Source: Levilactobacillus humaensis (GTDB taxonomy: Bacteria; Bacillota; Bacilli; Lactobacillales; Lactobacillaceae). From it: 36,378 nucleotides of DNA. The position numbers and the translations under genes are program-made. The notes beneath the pieces are model-generated. The model did no database searches. It saw only the letters and a list, made by a program, of their open reading frames with translations, and was not told the DNA's origin. The stretch's first letter is position 1, and each line of letters starts with the position of its first letter. Shown here one piece after another: positions 15,235 to 23,814 of this stretch. The stretch spans positions 1 to 36,378 of the forward strand of contig NZ_BROB01000025.1 in NCBI RefSeq assembly GCF_024345185.1, in the 5' to 3' direction.

Positions 15235-18069
15235 ATGACAGTAAATGTGAAGGCAAGTCTATGGTTAACAGCGGCGACGGTTTTGATGGGCGTGGGGATG
15301 GCCACGGAACCGCAAGATGTTCATGCAGCGGTAACGGGGCAAACGAGTTCCCAGCGGGCAACCGAGCATATTTGGGAATGGATGCCCAATCCGACTTTAA
15401 GAAAGATTATGTTGAAAACGCTTAATAATGACCCGAACATCAAACATCATTGGAAAACAGAAGATGACATTAACAAGAAGGATTTACGCCTGCTGACCAA
15501 GATGGAACTGACCAAGGAAAATGTGAGTGGCGTGGGTGTTCAAACGATTCAAATGTTCAGTCTTGAAGGCTTGGAGTACGCGACCAATTTAACTTACTTA
15601 GATTTAGACGGGTCAGTCACAAATTTCGATTCGACGGATCGGGAAGCCTTTGGTAAGAACCCAATCAGACAGCCTCGGGGACACATCACAATTTTATCGC
15701 CGCTGATGAATTTAAGAAAATTGGACACGTTGATTCTAAAAAACAATCGAATTGATGATGTGCGGAAGCTAGCGAACCTGACAAATCTGTCCTACCTCGA
15801 CTTGTCGAATTGTCAGATTGAAGATTTCTCTCCGTTGGGACAGATTCCCTTCGAAGTTTTTAAAGGCGAGGGCCAAGTCATCTCACGGACAGATCGGTTT
15901 ACGGGAAATGAGTTGTCTGGTCACCTGAAGAATACCAGTACATGGATTGATGGCTCGCGGTATGACATGCATGCGATTGACCGCTATGCCATGAAAGCGT
16001 ATACGCGGGAAGACCGACATGAAGATACGGGAGATTTATTAGGAACTCACGACGTCTTTAAATTAAAATTTAGTGCTGGTAAGTCACATTCGGACGGGGC
16101 TAAGGGCCTATCCTATGACCATTTGGCAGATCAAGAGTATACCCGACCTGATGATAATTTCACAACTGACGAGATGGTGAAACATGATGCCCGTAATGCC
16201 ATGCTGGGTGAGGTGCGGTCTCCGGAGGGAAAAGTACTCTGGACCTATGTAAATTCTTACCGGTTTACGACATATCCAGCACCGGTGACGGTTTCTCACG
16301 TTGATACAGATGGTAACCAACTTCAGGATGATGAGGTGTTGACTGGGGGATTGGGGACTGCCTATCAAACTCAGCCAGCAAAAATCGAAGGGTATCGGCA
16401 CAAAGAAACCAAAGGTGAATTGACCGGAAAGTTCCTGCGTGAAGAACAAAAGGTCGTCCATGTTTATGAGAAAGTGGATGATCAGGATGCCGGTACTGGC
16501 AACGAGGGCGGTGGGTCCACAGGAGATGGCAACGGCAATACCAATGGCAATGATGGTCAAGATGGTTCTGACAATAACGGAGGCTCGGATGGCGGTACCA
16601 ATGGCAACGATGGCCAAGATGGCTCCGATAATAACGGAGATTCCGATGGTAGCGATGGTCAAGACGGCTCTGACAACAACGGAGATTCCGATGGCGATTC
16701 CGATGGCAATGATGGTCAAGATGGTTCCGACAACAACGGGGATTCGGACGGCGATGCCGATGGTCAAGATGGCTCTGACAGTAACGGAGACTCAGATAGT
16801 GATGCCGATGGCAACGATGGCCAAGACGGCTCTGACAACAACGGAGATTCCGACAGTGATGCCAATGGAAATGATGGTCAAGACGGCTCTGACAACAACG
16901 GAGATTCGGACGGCGATTCTGATGGTAGCGATGGTCAAGACGGCTCTGACAACAACGGCGACTCGGATAGTGATGCCAATGGAAATGATGGTCAAGACGG
17001 CTCTGACAACAACGGAGATTCGGACGGCGATTCTGATGGTAGCGATGGTCAAGACGGATCTGACAACAACGGCGACTCGGATAGCGATTCCGATGGTAAC
17101 GATGGTCAAGATGGCTCTGACAATAATGGAGACTCGGACAACGATGCCGATGGTAGCGATGGTCAAGATGGTTCCGATAACAACGGCGACTCGGACAACG
17201 ACGCCAATGGCAACAAACCAGGGGATAACAATGGCAACGGGGGTACGGTAACAGGTCCAGGAACCGGCGGGAATGGTTCCGGAAACAATGGTTCTGACAA
17301 TGGATCTGAAGAAGGTTCTGGTTCGGGCGATGGTTCTGGGACGGGGTCTGGTTCCGATGGTAACGACCCTGATGATGGCAATGGCAGTGATACCGGCGAC
17401 GGCAATGGTAGTAATACTGGTGATGGCAATGAAAATGATACCGGCAATGGAAGTGATATCGGTGACGGTAATGGAAGTGATACCGGTGACGGTAATGGAA
17501 GTGATACCGGTGACGGTAATGGAAGTGATACCGGCGACGGTAATGGAAGTGATACCGGTGATGGCAATGGAAGTGATACCGGTGATGGCAATGAAAATGA
17601 TACCGGCGACGGTAATGGCAGTAATACCGGCGACGGCAACGGCAGTGATACCGGCAATGGCAATGAAAATGATACCGGTGCCGGGTCAGAAACAGGTTCT
17701 GGGTCAACTACCAGTAGCGAATCCGATACGGAAACCGGGGCCACTGGGAGCACTGAGGGTTCAACCACGGGCACGGGCTCTGGTGACCAATTGAGTACTG
17801 GTCAAGGTTCACAATCAGTGGGAACGGACGACGAGGATGAGATTGACAGTCCAGTCTCCGGTAGTGAGTTTGACCATGCCACGGTCGGCGACAATGGGCC
17901 GAGTGGAACAACTGATTTAAGTTACTCGGCGCTTGGTGATGGCTCCGGATCAACGACCGGTCGCCTGCCACAGACGGGTGAAGCTCAATCTTCTTGGACT
18001 TGGCTAGGCCTGCTATTGGTCAGCCTGGTTGGGACCGGCTTCATGAAACATAAGCGTCGAGAAGAGTAA
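15235..18069 (+). CDS. LPXTG-anchored surface protein with LRR, MucBP-like domain and Asp/Ser-rich repeats
   Basis: 944 aa wall-anchored adhesin-like protein. In order: signal peptide (hydrophobic residues 8-25, likely cut after DVHA near residue 31); a leucine-rich-repeat block around residues 110-215 (LTYLDLDGS, LDTLILKNNRI, LSYLDLSNCQIEDFSPL), internalin-like; a region of unknown fold; a MucBP-like domain about residues 347-420 (VTVSHVDTDGNQLQDDE to VVHVYEK); twelve Asp/Ser/Gly-rich repeats, mostly 19 residues; a Gly/Ser stretch; thirteen 8-residue GNGSDTGD-type repeats; then LPQTG at residues 911-915, a membrane helix and a basic KHKRREE tail, the sortase A signal. GGAGGAG precedes the ATG at 15235; the in-frame TTG at 15220 lies upstream of it. 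The repeats are a stalk that lifts the LRR/MucBP head off the wall (inference). Ligand unknown. Monocistronic, with a terminator. Confidence 0.92.
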   Translation: MTVNVKASLWLTAATVLMGVGMATEPQDVHAAVTGQTSSQRATEHIWEWMPNPTLRKIMLKTLNNDPNIKHHWKTEDDINKKDLRLLTKMELTKENVSGVGVQTIQMFSLEGLEYATNLTYLDLDGSVTNFDSTDREAFGKNPIRQPRGHITILSPLMNLRKLDTLILKNNRIDDVRKLANLTNLSYLDLSNCQIEDFSPLGQIPFEVFKGEGQVISRTDRFTGNELSGHLKNTSTWIDGSRYDMHAIDRYAMKAYTREDRHEDTGDLLGTHDVFKLKFSAGKSHSDGAKGLSYDHLADQEYTRPDDNFTTDEMVKHDARNAMLGEVRSPEGKVLWTYVNSYRFTTYPAPVTVSHVDTDGNQLQDDEVLTGGLGTAYQTQPAKIEGYRHKETKGELTGKFLREEQKVVHVYEKVDDQDAGTGNEGGGSTGDGNGNTNGNDGQDGSDNNGGSDGGTNGNDGQDGSDNNGDSDGSDGQDGSDNNGDSDGDSDGNDGQDGSDNNGDSDGDADGQDGSDSNGDSDSDADGNDGQDGSDNNGDSDSDANGNDGQDGSDNNGDSDGDSDGSDGQDGSDNNGDSDSDANGNDGQDGSDNNGDSDGDSDGSDGQDGSDNNGDSDSDSDGNDGQDGSDNNGDSDNDADGSDGQDGSDNNGDSDNDANGNKPGDNNGNGGTVTGPGTGGNGSGNNGSDNGSEEGSGSGDGSGTGSGSDGNDPDDGNGSDTGDGNGSNTGDGNENDTGNGSDIGDGNGSDTGDGNGSDTGDGNGSDTGDGNGSDTGDGNGSDTGDGNENDTGDGNGSNTGDGNGSDTGNGNENDTGAGSETGSGSTTSSESDTETGATGSTEGSTTGTGSGDQLSTGQGSQSVGTDDEDEIDSPVSGSEFDHATVGDNGPSGTTDLSYSALGDGSGSTTGRLPQTGEAQSSWTWLGLLLVSLVGTGFMKHKRREE
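16549..17211 (+). repeat. Twelve tandem coding repeats (mostly 57 bp) in the surface protein
   Basis: Twelve units of the form (N/S)DGQDGSDNNGDSD followed by a variable tail; ten of 19 codons, one of 15 and one of 16. Units 7-8 (16870-16983) recur almost exactly as units 9-10 (16984-17097), a 114-bp tandem duplication with only a few changes near its end, which points to recent expansion. Confidence 0.9.
17377..17682 (+). repeat. Thirteen tandem 24-bp coding repeats
   Basis: Units encode GN(G/E)(S/N)(D/N)TGD with one short 18-bp unit (GSDIGD). Five consecutive GNGSDTGD units are nearly identical at DNA level. All units are multiples of 3, so length changes keep the frame. Confidence 0.9.
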
Positions 18070-18164
18070 GCACCGCAAATAACCAGCAGAATTGAAGAGA
18101 GTCTAGTCCATTGGGAGGGGAGTCTGGCTAACTGGCCTGACCAAATTGGGTGATGAATCAAACG

Positions 18165-18200
18165 GGGATTAATTTCGAAAGTTGAAATTAGTCCCTTTTT
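18165..18200 (+). terminator. Terminator of the LPXTG protein gene
   Basis: 12-base stem (18165-18176 with 18184-18195, one wobble pair) followed by five T. Confidence 0.85.
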
Positions 18201-18290
18201 ATTATGCAATTTATGATTCCCCATAACTCTGTCAATTTTCGAAGGCTCCTCTTTTAAAATTGATAAATTGCCCCTTAAGCGGTGTGCACA

Positions 18291-18299
18291 TGGTATTCT
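18291..18299 (+). promoter_or_regulatory. Candidate extended -10 of the WxL protein gene
   Basis: TGGTATTCT, 71 bases before the ATG. A TTGCCC at 18268-18273 is 20 bases upstream, too far for a standard -35. The rest of the interval after the terminator at 18200 shows nothing else I can name. Confidence 0.4.
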
Positions 18300-18370
18300 T
18301 TTGGCGAAGAAAGTGACTCACTGACGGGTAATTGCGACCCAACATCTTTTGGGGGCGGAGAGGAGCGATT

Positions 18371-20491
18371 ATGAAGAAATTGAAAGTTTTGCTAGGGTTG
18401 ATAGTCGGGATCGGATTAGGTCTCGGTCAACACGTGATGGGCTATGCGGATTCGGATTATGACAATGCCTTGAAGACCGCTCCACAAGGGATTTCACTGG
18501 AAAATATCTTTACGCCTGGAACGACCAGTAATAATACGGCGGCAGTGGTTGCGACAACCAATCCGGCAATTACGGGAACTCAGGCTGCCAAGGTTAACAA
18601 TGGGAAAAACCAATTTGGGGCAATATGGTCAACAGCCGACAATGTGTTTGATTTAAAAAAGAATGAAACCGCTTCAATGTGGATTTACTTTGGAAATACC
18701 GGGAAGAAGGCCGCGGATGGAATGGCATTGGTCTTCCAAAATGATTCTCGAGGACTGAATGCTACCCCAACCTTTGGCAAGACGATCTACGGTGAAACTT
18801 TGGGTGTTTGGGGAATTGCCACGGATCGGAAGCAAGCCACTGCAGATAAAATTGCGGCCTCAGCGATTCAAAACAGCTGGGCGTTGGAGTTTGATACGCA
18901 TTTAAACAAATCTACCAGTTACTCGAATGCCGGGGATGCGGATTCCTTCGACGTAGATTTTGCCGGCCCTCACTTGGCCAACGGCTATCCCGGGGATGTT
19001 GCCACCTATAATATGGTGAAGACGTCTCAGCTGTTACCACTTCCAGCCTCTGGTTATTACGCCCAGCAACAACACGAGGGTGTTCTGAATGGTGACTATA
19101 CGTTGCTATCAAATGGGGCCTGGCATCATTTGACGGTGGATTGGAAGGCTGATTCGAAGGTCTTAACCTACACGTTTAATGACAAGGACCCTGTGGACGG
19201 TACCGACCAACCCGGGGTCAGTGAGCAGGCAACCTTGGACCTCGATAAAATTGATCCGGATCATACCGGTCAGATCCAGTGGGGATTTACCGGTGCCACG
19301 GGGAGTAGTTACGAAAACAACTTAGTCGTGATGGAAAAAATTCCAGGTCTGGTGGATGCTAAGGCAACCACCACGTTGACAGACAAGAATACCAATCAGG
19401 TCATTGACGATGGTGGCATTCTTAAAGGTGGTCACAAGTTCCAACTAGATTACCAACTCAATTACTTGGATGGGAAGCAGTCCTGGAAGGATCTGACTGC
19501 CAAAATGAATCTGCCGGATCATCTGAACTATGATACGGCAAAAATCACCTATGCCGATGGCACCACGAGTGACTTGAGTCTGAATGGTTTAGTGGATAAT
19601 CAGATTGAATGGTCACTGCCAACCGCATTGAGCACGGCTAATCCGCGGGCAACCATTACACTGACGGGGAAGGCCGAGGATGTGAAGGGAGCAACTAGCG
19701 TGGCAGCTAGTGCGTCTACCTTTAACGCGGTTAACGGGATTGTCACGACCGATACCTCAGCATTCACCTTGAACCCAACCCTGGAACTAAATCTGTTCTC
19801 ACTTTCTGGATCGAGTACCCAGATTGAGGCGGGGGCCAGTGCGACTTTTAAGGGTCTGGTGATTATTCCAGAAGGTGTCGACTTGAGCAACGACGATATG
19901 ACCGTTTCTGGCACCCTGAATGGGTCATCCTTGCCAGACTTTAAGATGCCAACCGGGGATGATGGTCGGTTTGATCTGACCTTGACTCCTGGGCAGCTGA
20001 AGGCCGGCAGCAATATTCTCAAGCTTTGGGTGACCGACCCTTACCAGAACGTGTCCAATGAGGTCACCTATACGATCATTGTCCCAGGCCAGCTGACGTT
20101 TCAGACGGTGGCCGAGGCCAGTTCTTTTAAAACGACCTCATTAACCGGAACATCACAGCAGATCAAGCGGACCTCAGATTGGCAGGTCAAGATTCTGGAT
20201 ACCCGCGAGGCCGGCGCCTCCTGGGCATTACAAGTCACCGCAACCCCATTCGTCTCTACGGATGGGCGGACGCTTTCCGGTGAACTGCGGTACTACGATG
20301 AAGATGGTCAGACGGCTATTGGTGGTGACCCAATCACAGTGAGCAATGGGGTCTCTACGGATACGGACGATGTGACGGATGTCGTTGGCAACTGGCAGGA
20401 TGAATCAGGCTTGCTCCTAGATGTCGACGGTGACGCGGTTCAAGGTGATTACGAATCGACGATTACTTGGACTCTGAACAATGTTCCCTAG
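18371..20491 (+). CDS. Secreted lectin-like WxL domain surface protein
   Basis: 706 aa. In order: signal peptide (KKLKVLLGLIVGIGLGLGQ, cut near GYADS); an L-type-lectin-like domain, about residues 27-327 (SMWIYFGNTGKKAADGMALV, the FDTHLN and HHLTVDWKADSK-L-Y-F segments, and IQWGFTGATGSSYENN); about two beta-rich spacer domains (residues 335-570); and a C-terminal WxL domain, about 573-706, with WALQVTATPF as the first WxL motif and YESTITWTLNNVP as the closing motif. WxL domains bind the cell wall non-covalently, and the lectin domain suggests carbohydrate binding. The ATG at 18371 follows GGAGAGGAG; the in-frame start at 18332 lacks such a site. Unlike most WxL gene clusters, no DUF916/DUF3324 partner is next to it; the LPXTG protein upstream has its own terminator and promoter. 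Confidence 0.9.
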   Translation: MKKLKVLLGLIVGIGLGLGQHVMGYADSDYDNALKTAPQGISLENIFTPGTTSNNTAAVVATTNPAITGTQAAKVNNGKNQFGAIWSTADNVFDLKKNETASMWIYFGNTGKKAADGMALVFQNDSRGLNATPTFGKTIYGETLGVWGIATDRKQATADKIAASAIQNSWALEFDTHLNKSTSYSNAGDADSFDVDFAGPHLANGYPGDVATYNMVKTSQLLPLPASGYYAQQQHEGVLNGDYTLLSNGAWHHLTVDWKADSKVLTYTFNDKDPVDGTDQPGVSEQATLDLDKIDPDHTGQIQWGFTGATGSSYENNLVVMEKIPGLVDAKATTTLTDKNTNQVIDDGGILKGGHKFQLDYQLNYLDGKQSWKDLTAKMNLPDHLNYDTAKITYADGTTSDLSLNGLVDNQIEWSLPTALSTANPRATITLTGKAEDVKGATSVAASASTFNAVNGIVTTDTSAFTLNPTLELNLFSLSGSSTQIEAGASATFKGLVIIPEGVDLSNDDMTVSGTLNGSSLPDFKMPTGDDGRFDLTLTPGQLKAGSNILKLWVTDPYQNVSNEVTYTIIVPGQLTFQTVAEASSFKTTSLTGTSQQIKRTSDWQVKILDTREAGASWALQVTATPFVSTDGRTLSGELRYYDEDGQTAIGGDPITVSNGVSTDTDDVTDVVGNWQDESGLLLDVDGDAVQGDYESTITWTLNNVP

Positions 20492-20551
20492 ACTAGGGCG
20501 AACGCAATGAACGTTAATAATAACAGGCGTTGGCACACTTAAGCCAACGAC

Positions 20552-20601
20552 AAAAGGTCCCAGCAACACGTTCTACACGGAACGTGTTGCTGGGACCTTT
20601 G
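20552..20601. terminator. Convergent terminator between the WxL gene and nox
   Basis: Perfect 21-base stem (20553-20573 with 20580-20600) and six-base loop between two converging genes; only short T-runs on either side. Confidence 0.8.
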
Positions 20602-20614
20602 TGTTAAACGACGC

Positions 20615-21970
20615 CTATTCTGCGGGTGCGAGTTTTGCAGCCTGTGCCTGTGCGGCTTGGGCTAAGATATTTAGGTAGTTGAATGGCCGGTCAAAGTTTG
20701 GTTGGAAAAGCATGTCAACCATTGCCAGGTCGTCGATTGTATTTTCATTTTGGATGCAGACGGAGAGGGTATTAGCGGATTGTGAGACGTCATATTTACT
20801 CATCAATGCACCACCCAAGATCCGCCGACTGTCTGGGTCATAGACCAAAGACATCAGCACGGGTTCAGTTGTTGGCATGAACTCTGGACGGTAGTTATCC
20901 TTAACGATAACTTGTTCAGCATTGATACCCTGCTGCTTAGCGGATGCCAAGGTCAATCCAGTGGAGACAATGGTCCGACCGTAGAGGGCTAATCCAGATG
21001 AGGACTGCGTTCCCATGTATTTAACGGTTGGCTTAACGAGGTTCTTTCCGACCAGGATCCCTTGACGAACGGCATTGGTAGCCAGGGGAATATAAGCGTT
21101 TTGGTGAGTAGGGTTGTAATGAACCGCGGCACTGTCACCAGCGGCAAAGATGTCGGGATTGGATGAGCGCATGTAGTCATCGGTAATGATGGCACCGTTG
21201 GCGGCCATGTCGACCTTACCCTTGAGAAGGTCGGTATTTGGTCGGAAGCCGATACATAGGATAGCTAGGTCGGTCTGGTAGGCCCCTTGGTTGGTCTGAA
21301 TAGTCAGGCGACCATCTTCAGGTGTAAAGCTTTGAACCGTTTCGCCCAAAGCAAGTTGGACGTGATTGTCGCGGTAGTCTTGTTCGATGACGTCCGTGAA
21401 TTCAGAATCAAAGTATTTCGGCATGACGCGGTCCATGGCATCAATTAAGGTCACCTCGTGGCCAGTCGTTGAGTAAGCTTCAGCGAGTTCTGCGCCGATG
21501 TAACCGGCACCGATAACCGTGATATGTTTGGCCGTCTTGGCTTCTTCAATCAAGGTCTGAGCATGAGCCCAGTTCTTACACAGCTTGACCTGTGGACTAT
21601 TAATGCCCGGAATTTTTGGTACGATGGGCCACGATCCAGAGGTCATGACGAGCTTGTCATAGGTATCAGTTGTTTGTTCATGAGTGGTCATGTCTTCAAC
21701 TGTAACCGTTTTCTCTTCAGGGTCAATGTTTAAGACGTTGTGGCCCATCTGGACGTTAGCACCGAGCTTAGTTAATTCCTCTGGACTAGAGTAAAAGAGT
21801 CCTTGAGGATCGGCAACTTTACCCCCGAGGTACAAAGCAATACCACAGGAAAGAAAAGAGATAACGTCGTTTTTTTCATAGACCGTGACCTCGGCATCGG
21901 GGTTCTCGGCTAAGATTTGTTTAATGGCAAATGTTCCGGCATGGGTACATCCAACTACAGTGACTTTCAT
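20615..21970 (-). CDS. nox: NADH oxidase (FAD-dependent, H2O-forming type)
   Basis: Flavoprotein disulfide-reductase family member that regenerates NAD+ by reducing oxygen. Seen: N-terminal FAD-binding strand (MKVTVVGCTHAGTFA), SFLSCGIALYLGG with the redox cysteine C42 that distinguishes the H2O-forming/CoA-disulfide-reductase group, the NAD-binding motif VIGAGYIGAELAEAY, the FAD-contact IFAAGDSAAV, and the dimerisation domain at the C-terminus. 451 aa is the typical Nox length. Monocistronic; promoter and palindrome upstream. Alternative: CoA-disulfide or NADH peroxidase relative, less likely by overall pattern. Confidence 0.92.
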   Translation of the reverse strand: MKVTVVGCTHAGTFAIKQILAENPDAEVTVYEKNDVISFLSCGIALYLGGKVADPQGLFYSSPEELTKLGANVQMGHNVLNIDPEEKTVTVEDMTTHEQTTDTYDKLVMTSGSWPIVPKIPGINSPQVKLCKNWAHAQTLIEEAKTAKHITVIGAGYIGAELAEAYSTTGHEVTLIDAMDRVMPKYFDSEFTDVIEQDYRDNHVQLALGETVQSFTPEDGRLTIQTNQGAYQTDLAILCIGFRPNTDLLKGKVDMAANGAIITDDYMRSSNPDIFAAGDSAAVHYNPTHQNAYIPLATNAVRQGILVGKNLVKPTVKYMGTQSSSGLALYGRTIVSTGLTLASAKQQGINAEQVIVKDNYRPEFMPTTEPVLMSLVYDPDSRRILGGALMSKYDVSQSANTLSVCIQNENTIDDLAMVDMLFQPNFDRPFNYLNILAQAAQAQAAKLAPAE

Positions 21971-22056
21971 GAATAGGGCCTCCCAAAAGTGTGGTTAATT
22001 TATTTGAAAAATGCTTCACAAGCAGTCTCAAAAAAATAAGACTTGGTTACAACTCT

Positions 22057-22084
22057 ATTTTAGACAACACGCCAGAAATGTCAA
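22057..22084 (-). promoter_or_regulatory. Promoter of nox
   Basis: Minus-strand TTGACA, 16-base spacer, TAAAAT; about 87 bases before the ATG. Confidence 0.7.
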
Positions 22085-22102
22085 CACATTTCAAAATGTG
22101 TA
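22085..22102. promoter_or_regulatory. Palindrome touching the nox -35 box
   Basis: ACACATTT-CA-AAATGTGT, perfect 8-base arms, directly abutting the TTGACA hexamer of the nox promoter. The position fits an activator or repressor operator. It does not match Rex, PerR or cre consensus well. Confidence 0.5.
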
Positions 22103-22242
22103 ACACGTCTAATTCTGACGAAATCCAGTGATATCTAGTGTTGGTCCCCTAAAAGCGGTAAACTATGGGCTATAGACTTTGACGTGTTCATTTTCGGGAT
22201 CCGCCATGGTCGGACGATTTAGACATAAGGAGTGGAGTTTGA

Positions 22243-23676
22243 ATGAAAGCAGCAAAACATTTGACGGCCTGCACGACGGTGCTGGTTGGGAAAAAAGCAA
22301 CGGTTGATGGATCAACGATGATTGCTAGAAATGACGACACCTTCTTAGCGTTGACTCCTCAACGCTTCTACGTTCACCCGGCGGAACATGACCAGCCGGC
22401 CCGGACCTGGGTTTCAAATCAAAATGGGTTCACGGCGCCAATTCCCAGTGACGGTTACCGTTACCTGGCAACGCCTAACGTGGAAACCGACAAGACCGGG
22501 GAGTATGCTGAAAGTGGGATTAACGACCAAAATGTCGCAATGAGTGCGACTGAAAGTGTCTATGGCAATCCCCAAGCCTTGGCGTTCGATCCTTTGGTGG
22601 CAAATGGATTAGCCGAAGACTCTTTGCAGACCCTGGTTCTGCCTTACATTAATTCGGCCCGCGATGGGGTGCGTTATTTGGGTAAGCTGATCAAGCAATA
22701 TGGATCACCAGAAGGTAATGGGGTGCTGTTCTCTGATAATGACGAGGTATGGTACATGGAAATCGTCACTGGGCATCACTGGGTGGCGCAACGGATTCCG
22801 GACGATGCCTATGCTGTCGCCGCTAACCAAGTCGCCATTCAGCAGGTGGCTTTTGATGATCCCGACAATTTCATGTTCTCCGAGGGTATCCAGGAATTTG
22901 TCACGGCAAACCACTTGAATCCCGATCAGGATGGTTGGAACTTCCGCCACATCTTTGGGACGAGTACCGAAAAAGATCGGCATTACAACACGCCACGCGT
23001 TTGGTATGGGCAACGTTGCTTGAATCCTGAAATTGTTCAGGATCCCCAATCCAGTGACCTGCCGTTCATTTGCCGGACAAGTCACAAGATCAGTGTGGAA
23101 GATGTTGAATACATTCTGAGTTCTCACTATAACGAAACCAAGTACGATCCACTGGGCCCCGGGGATGATGCTGATCGGTTGAAGTTCCGGCCAATCTCAA
23201 TGAACCGAACGCAGAACTCTCACGTCTTACAGTTGCGTAACGACGTCCCTAAGGCAAGTTCTGCCATCATGTGGGTTTGCTTCGGTGTACCAGCTTTCAG
23301 TCCTTACGTGCCTTTCTTTGCCAATGCCACCGATACCGATCCTTCTTACAGCCTGACGCCGGTCCATTTGGACGATGTGAGTGCCTACTGGATGTATCGG
23401 AAGTTGTCGATGATTGTGGAGTCCCACTACGTTGACTTCATCGAACAGGACACGGATTACGTGACGGCCGCTAAGGAAACGTTGCGGACCCACGTGGCGA
23501 AAGCCTTGAAGGGTGCCCAAAACTTCGAAGGGGACGACTTAACGGCCTTCCTGACGACACAAAACCACCGTGTGACTGAAATCATGCGCGCAACAACGAC
23601 GAAATTTACCAATGACCTCATCGAGAAGGGCCTGACGCTCTCTCGGCTAACGTTTAACATGGATAAGAACTTATAA
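22243..23676 (+). CDS. pepD: C69 family dipeptidase
   Basis: Cytoplasmic Ntn-hydrolase dipeptidase with broad specificity, part of the peptide-use system of lactic acid bacteria. Seen: the N-terminal nucleophile region TACTTVLVGKKATVDGST with C10 as the probable catalytic cysteine exposed after processing, followed by MIARNDD, GINDQNVAMSATESVYGN and the WYMEIVTGHHWVAQRIPDDA region, all conserved in PepD. 477 aa is normal. AAGGAG lies 11-12 bases before the ATG. Single gene with a strong terminator. No export signal. Confidence 0.95.
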   Translation: MKAAKHLTACTTVLVGKKATVDGSTMIARNDDTFLALTPQRFYVHPAEHDQPARTWVSNQNGFTAPIPSDGYRYLATPNVETDKTGEYAESGINDQNVAMSATESVYGNPQALAFDPLVANGLAEDSLQTLVLPYINSARDGVRYLGKLIKQYGSPEGNGVLFSDNDEVWYMEIVTGHHWVAQRIPDDAYAVAANQVAIQQVAFDDPDNFMFSEGIQEFVTANHLNPDQDGWNFRHIFGTSTEKDRHYNTPRVWYGQRCLNPEIVQDPQSSDLPFICRTSHKISVEDVEYILSSHYNETKYDPLGPGDDADRLKFRPISMNRTQNSHVLQLRNDVPKASSAIMWVCFGVPAFSPYVPFFANATDTDPSYSLTPVHLDDVSAYWMYRKLSMIVESHYVDFIEQDTDYVTAAKETLRTHVAKALKGAQNFEGDDLTAFLTTQNHRVTEIMRATTTKFTNDLIEKGLTLSRLTFNMDKNL

Positions 23677-23699
23677 ACCAAACGAGTAATGCTCATGAC

Positions 23700-23738
23700 G
23701 AAACAGGCGGCCTGACAATTGTCGGGCCGCCTGTTTTT
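23700..23738 (+). terminator. Terminator of pepD
   Basis: 16-base GC-rich stem (23701-23716 with 23721-23736, one mismatch) ending in a T-run. Confidence 0.9.
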
Positions 23739-23756
23739 GACTGAAACTATCTTTTT

Positions 23757-23796
23757 ACGAAAAAACTCCGTAGAATCGTCGAGATTTTACGGAGTT
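23757..23796 (-). terminator. Terminator of the MucBP/SH3-like gene
   Basis: 14-base stem (23764-23777 with 23783-23796, one wobble pair); on the minus strand it is followed by TTTTTTCG. Confidence 0.85.
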
Positions 23797-23814
23797 AACT
23801 TTAGAGTCATTAAT

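Noticed and set aside
16549-17682. Regular repeats that could look like a CRISPR array
   Set aside because: Units are contiguous coding repeats in multiples of three without unique spacers, inside an intact gene.
16265-17707. 480-codon minus-strand frame rich in His, Arg, Cys and Tyr, plus shorter overlapping frames on both strands
   Set aside because: Shadow of the repetitive Asp/Ser/Gly codons of the LPXTG protein; no start site, no protein-like composition.
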